The notes below the pieces were generated by a model. The model saw only the letters and a program-made list of their open reading frames with translations, had not been told where the DNA came from and made no database searches. A stretch of DNA of 8,081 nucleotides from Candidatus Uhrbacteria bacterium (GTDB taxonomy: Bacteria; Patescibacteriota; Patescibacteriia; JACQSD01): contig JACQSD010000071.1 of assembly GCA_016206165.1 (NCBI GenBank), positions 1 to 8,081 of the forward strand, read 5' to 3'. A program made the translations under genes and the position numbers. Shown in pieces: positions 5,373 to 8,081 of this stretch (positions within the stretch are counted from its first letter, which is position 1; every line of letters starts with the position of its first letter).

Positions 5373-6374
5373 GTGCGACGATTTTTCCCACTCATCCTTA
5401 TTCTTTTTATCAGCGGCGGCATCGGTGTTGGACTTTTTTTTATTTCTGCATCGTACCCACTTGCTTCCCCATTGCGTGCCGAGAGCGGGACAGCAATACC
5501 TGAAAGAGTACCTCCAGAAGTTCGCGTTGAATCGCAACGCGTGACGTTACCATCGATCGGTCCGCAACTCAAGAATACGGCAAAAGCAGTGCCGCTCGTC
5601 ACCGCAGAGCGCGCTGTCATTGTTGATGGAGCGACGGGTGTTGTCCTGTTTGGGAAAGAAGAACAGACGCGCACACCGATTGCAAGCCTTACAAAACTCA
5701 TCACTGCACTTGTCGTGCTCGATCGCAATCCAGATTGGGGCAAACGTATGGTGATGACAGCGCAGGATGATCGTGCGGGTGGGACACTCTTTGTGCGCCG
5801 TGGTGAAGAGGTGACGGTGCGAGATCTTTTCTTTACGAGTCTCGTCGGATCCGCAAATAATGCAACAGTTGCACTTGCGCGCTCGACGGATCTTTCTCGA
5901 GAAGAATTTGTTGACGCAATGAATGCGATGGCGCGACGGATCGGATTACACGATACTGTTTTTGTTGAGCCAACCGGCCTTGATCCTGGAAACCAATCAA
6001 CCGCGCACGATATTGCGCGCCTTGCCTGGCATGCATTTCAGGACGCATCGATTCGCGAGGCGGTAACCACAGAGGAATACGTATTTCGAACGGCGAATAC
6101 ACGCGTTCGACATCGAATCAAGAATACAGACATTCTCCTTCATGCGAACGGGAAATCATACACGATTATCGGTGGGAAGACGGGCTATATTGATGAGGCG
6201 GGATTTTGTCTTGTCGTTGAAGCGGAAGAAGGACCTCGGCGTGTCATTGCACTTGTCCTTGGGAGTAAAAGTCATGAAGACCGATTTCGCGATGTCGATG
6301 CACTCATTCGCTGGGCGTTGGAAAGTTACCAATGGGACGAAGGAACCGAAGAACGAAAGAACGAAAGAACTTAA
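5373..6374 (+). CDS. D-alanyl-D-alanine carboxypeptidase, peptidase S11 family (DacA/DacF-like)
   Basis: Trims the terminal D-Ala from peptidoglycan stem peptides outside the membrane. The 333-residue protein from GTG 5373 has an N-terminal hydrophobic segment (about 4-25) that acts as signal or anchor, a linker rich in Pro and Val (about 30-75), then the serine-acyl domain. The three catalytic motifs are present: SxxK as SLTK (105-108), SxN as SAN (160-162) and KTG (269-271). The second domain found in long DacA proteins is absent, as in many short S11 enzymes. The last ten residues (GTEERKNERT) are encoded by the octamer repeat that follows, so the C-terminus is repeat-derived. The GTG start is four bases after the scpB stop; no better in-frame ATG precedes the hydrophobic segment. 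Confidence 0.93.
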   Translation: MRRFFPLILILFISGGIGVGLFFISASYPLASPLRAESGTAIPERVPPEVRVESQRVTLPSIGPQLKNTAKAVPLVTAERAVIVDGATGVVLFGKEEQTRTPIASLTKLITALVVLDRNPDWGKRMVMTAQDDRAGGTLFVRRGEEVTVRDLFFTSLVGSANNATVALARSTDLSREEFVDAMNAMARRIGLHDTVFVEPTGLDPGNQSTAHDIARLAWHAFQDASIREAVTTEEYVFRTANTRVRHRIKNTDILLHANGKSYTIIGGKTGYIDEAGFCLVVEAEEGPRRVIALVLGSKSHEDRFRDVDALIRWALESYQWDEGTEERKNERT

Positions 6375-6382
6375 GAACAGTT
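6343..6382. repeat. Five tandem GAAC octamers between the carboxypeptidase gene and tpiA
   Basis: Five eight-base units lie in register, each beginning GAAC: GAACCGAA, then GAACGAAA twice, then GAACTTAA and GAACAGTT. They end at the base before the tpiA ATG (6383). The first units are coding (tail of the carboxypeptidase), and the fourth contains its TAA stop. An upstream in-frame ATG at 6332 would translate the whole block as a basic leader on TpiA and is rejected. Unlike the other junction repeats this one has no inverted arm. Confidence 0.8.
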
Positions 6383-7144
6383 ATGAAAAAAATCACCATC
6401 ATTGCGAATTGGAAAATGAGTCTTTCACTCCACGAAAGTATTCAGCTCGCGGAGGATGTTGAACGTGGACTCCCTCCATTACCAGCATCACTCCGCGTGT
6501 TTCTTTGTCCGTCGTTTACTGCACTCCCGAGTGTTCAACCATTATTGCGACAATGTCTGCTTGGGGCGCAGGATGTATTTTGGGAGAATCGCGGTGCGTA
6601 TACGGGAGAAATTGCGCCATCCATGCTCACTGACCTTGGGTGTCACGCCGTTATTCTTGGACATTCGGAACGGCGCGCATATTGTGGGGAGACATCATTG
6701 ATGGTGCACCGTAAAGTGCAGACTGCGCTTGCGAACAACCTCACGCCGATTGTGTGTGTGGGAGAAACGGCAGAAGAACGCGATCGTGGACAAAAAGAGC
6801 ACGTGGTGATCGAACAACTGACGAGCGCGCTTTCCGGAATTGATGAGAAAAAAGAACAGGATATTTTTGTTGTCTACGAGCCGGTGTGGGCAATCGGGAA
6901 CGGACATGTGGTTGCGCCCGAAGACGCAGAACAGATGCATCAGCTCATACTTCATACACTCCGTGAGATGTACTCACCCGCGTATCTTGATGCGCATGTG
7001 CAGGTGTTGTATGGTGGAAGTGTTGATCGCCGGTCCGTGGGGCCACTCATCAGCATGCCGCATGTGGGAGGATGCCTTGTGGGTACGGCGAGTTGGCACG
7101 CACACAATTTTCTTTCCATTATTGACGCTGCGCTTCGCATATGA
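6383..7144 (+). CDS. tpiA: Triosephosphate isomerase
   Basis: Interconverts dihydroxyacetone phosphate and glyceraldehyde 3-phosphate in glycolysis; acts in the cytoplasm as a dimer of TIM barrels. The 253-residue protein is of normal length and has every active-site element: Asn9 and Lys11 in IANWKMS, His94 in ILGHSERRAY (91-100), the CVGETAEER segment (125-133), Glu166 in the signature VYEPVWAIGNG (164-174) that starts the mobile lid loop, and the phosphate-binding LYGGSV (209-214) and GCLVGTAS (230-237). ATG 6383 is chosen because MKKITIIANWKM is the standard N-terminus. No clear Shine-Dalgarno is visible; the GAAC repeat occupies that space. It ends with a 4-nt ATGA overlap with the TPR gene. 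Confidence 0.97.
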   Translation: MKKITIIANWKMSLSLHESIQLAEDVERGLPPLPASLRVFLCPSFTALPSVQPLLRQCLLGAQDVFWENRGAYTGEIAPSMLTDLGCHAVILGHSERRAYCGETSLMVHRKVQTALANNLTPIVCVGETAEERDRGQKEHVVIEQLTSALSGIDEKKEQDIFVVYEPVWAIGNGHVVAPEDAEQMHQLILHTLREMYSPAYLDAHVQVLYGGSVDRRSVGPLISMPHVGGCLVGTASWHAHNFLSIIDAALRI

Positions 7145-7980
7145 CATTTTTTGATTGGGGACTCCTCGGAGTTTTTTTTCTTTCCGCAATTATCTTCATC
7201 GTTTTGCTTTTGCGGCATATTTCGCAACTGGTCGTGATCGATCTCACGACGATTGCGAAGGAACGAGAGGCACGTGTGCGCGAGCGATTACTCCGCGAAC
7301 GTATTGCGCGGCAGTTCGGGAGGCTTTTTCAGTGGCGACCAATTCATGCGCTTGCCCATCGCATGGATCGATTTGCGCATCACCTCGAGCCACAGCGTAG
7401 TGCCGCACTCGGGAATGGAGCAGGGGCAATGGTCACGTTGCAAAATCAAGCGTTTGCAGCCTTCCGGGATAAGCAGTATTCCCGAGCAGAGGAATATACA
7501 GTCGAGCTCATTCGACAACACCCGGAGTATGCACACGCGTATGCACTGCTCGGGAGAATTAAACATGCGACGCATGCGCTTGCCGACGCACGTGATGCAT
7601 TGCGGTTTGCCGTGCGTCTTGCGGAACGGGAAGCGTCTTCTGGGTTCATTTCGGAAGGCATCGGTGATGGAGAGACAAAGCAGGTTCGTGCAACGAGTGA
7701 TCGTGAGCTTGCACTCATGCGGTATGACCTTGCCCATGTCATGGAAGCTGAAGGGGATGGGGCGCATGCAGCGGAGCAGCTCGAGAGCGCATTACTCCTC
7801 CTTCCCAATGATCCGAAGATACTCGACGCTTTACTTTCTGTCGCGATTCTGGTAAAAAAGAAGGAACTCGCAGAGGAAACTCTTGCGCAGTTGCGAGCGG
7901 TCAATCCGGAGAACGAGAAGCTTGGCGATTTTGCAGATCAGGTTGAAGCACTCGGATCACTAAAAAAGAAAAAGAAATAG
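7141..7980 (+). CDS. Membrane-anchored TPR-repeat protein of unknown function
   Basis: A 279-residue protein with one strong transmembrane segment (about 7-25), a long basic amphipathic helix after it (about 38-80, rich in Arg), a short linker, and then helical pairs that match tetratricopeptide repeats: about 97-130 (AFAAFRDKQYSRAEEYTVELIRQHP), 131-164, 187-222 (ALLLLPNDP at the end) and 224-257. A glycine-rich break (about 167-182) separates repeats two and three. The C-terminus is five lysines. TPR domains bind other proteins, so this is probably an inner-membrane scaffold facing the cytoplasm by the positive-inside rule, but no partner is evident. Its start overlaps the tpiA stop (ATGA), so it is translationally coupled to a glycolytic gene, which may be only a packing effect. 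Confidence 0.85.
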   Translation: MTFFDWGLLGVFFLSAIIFIVLLLRHISQLVVIDLTTIAKEREARVRERLLRERIARQFGRLFQWRPIHALAHRMDRFAHHLEPQRSAALGNGAGAMVTLQNQAFAAFRDKQYSRAEEYTVELIRQHPEYAHAYALLGRIKHATHALADARDALRFAVRLAEREASSGFISEGIGDGETKQVRATSDRELALMRYDLAHVMEAEGDGAHAAEQLESALLLLPNDPKILDALLSVAILVKKKELAEETLAQLRAVNPENEKLGDFADQVEALGSLKKKKK

Positions 7981-7998
7981 TGCCTGCACTTCGAAGCG

Positions 7999-8012
7999 TT
8001 GACAAAAGTCAA
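7999..8012. other. Small hairpin upstream of the tRNA gene
   Basis: TTGAC (7999-8003) and GTCAA (8008-8012) form a perfect five-base stem with an AAAA loop in the 43-base gap between the TPR gene and tRNA-Thr. No T-run follows, so it is not a standard terminator. The stem includes TTGACA, a -35 match, but no -10 box lies at a suitable distance. It may be part of a processing signal or chance. Confidence 0.3.
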
Positions 8013-8023
8013 AGCGTAGTAGT

Positions 8024-8081
8024 GCCGTTGTAGCTCAGTTGGTAGAGCAACTCCATGGTAAGGAGTAGGTCCGCGGTTCAA
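8024..8081 (+). tRNA. tRNA-Thr (anticodon GGT), 3' end cut by the window
   Basis: A cloverleaf can be drawn. The acceptor 5' strand GCCGTTG is 8024-8030. The D stem is GCTC (8033-8036) with GAGC (8045-8048). The anticodon stem is ACTCC (8050-8054) with GGAGT (8062-8066). The loop ATGGTAA (8055-8061) places anticodon GGT at 8057-8059, which reads threonine codon ACC (and ACT by wobble). The variable loop AGGTC, the T-stem strand CGCGG (8072-8076) and the start of TTCAA follow. The T-stem and acceptor 3' strands lie beyond the window. Confidence 0.95.

Noticed and set aside
6332..6382. Upstream ATG start for TpiA
   Set aside because: The 17 added basic residues are the GAAC repeat in another frame and overlap the end of the carboxypeptidase gene.
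6343..6382. CRISPR-like array
   Set aside because: Units are eight bases long, contiguous and without spacers, and no cas gene is present.
7253..7855. Open frame of 200 codons on the plus strand inside the TPR gene
   Set aside because: It is a shifted frame of a gene with a clear membrane segment and TPR repeats; the product shows no domain.
7999..8027. sigma-70 promoter for tRNA-Thr starting at TTGACA
   Set aside because: The position 17 bases downstream is inside the tRNA and does not resemble TATAAT; the TTGAC is better explained as a hairpin arm.

Overview
The window looks like chromosomal DNA from a member of the Candidate Phyla Radiation (Patescibacteria), probably in or near the Parcubacteria. 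This is an inference from gene content and style. The genes are short and packed on one strand. The housekeeping proteins are trimmed or divergent: an AspRS without its GAD domain and a diverged PRPP synthase. Shine-Dalgarno signals are mostly absent. There is also a small winged-helix protein of a kind I associate with these genomes. TGA acts as a stop codon (prs, tpiA), which argues against the lineages that recode TGA as glycine.

Layout, all on the + strand: a REP-like palindrome and aspS (53-1444); a nested palindrome built on ATTCG; a winged-helix protein (1521-1820); an ACATGTAACAT-type palindrome; a YbaK/EbsC-type deacylase (1883-2407); an AATCACAG/TTCTGTG palindrome; scpA (2456-3151); an orotate-type phosphoribosyltransferase (3155-3775); an AATGAATAATG/ATTCATC palindrome; prs (3861-4829); scpB (4826-5368); a D-Ala-D-Ala carboxypeptidase (5373-6374); a GAAC-type octamer repeat; tpiA (6383-7144); a membrane-anchored TPR protein (7141-7980); and a tRNA-Thr(GGT) cut off by the window end. 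No stretch longer than about 90 bases lies outside a gene or a described repeat.

Functions in play are translation and its quality control (AspRS, YbaK-type deacylase, tRNA-Thr), chromosome condensation (ScpA and ScpB, both kleisin-complex subunits of SMC), PRPP supply and use (Prs and a phosphoribosyltransferase, inserted between scpA and scpB), cell-wall trimming (S11 carboxypeptidase) and glycolysis (TpiA). From prs to the TPR gene, neighbours overlap by 4 nt or are 4-8 nt apart, so they are probably co-transcribed.

The most unusual feature is in the gaps. Five of the junctions each carry a different short word repeated several times. Four of these have a reverse-complement arm, so they could fold into long imperfect hairpins. 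The repeats run into stop codons, encode protein C-terminal tails, create false upstream starts, and in two cases end exactly at the next start codon. I see no standard feature class that explains them.
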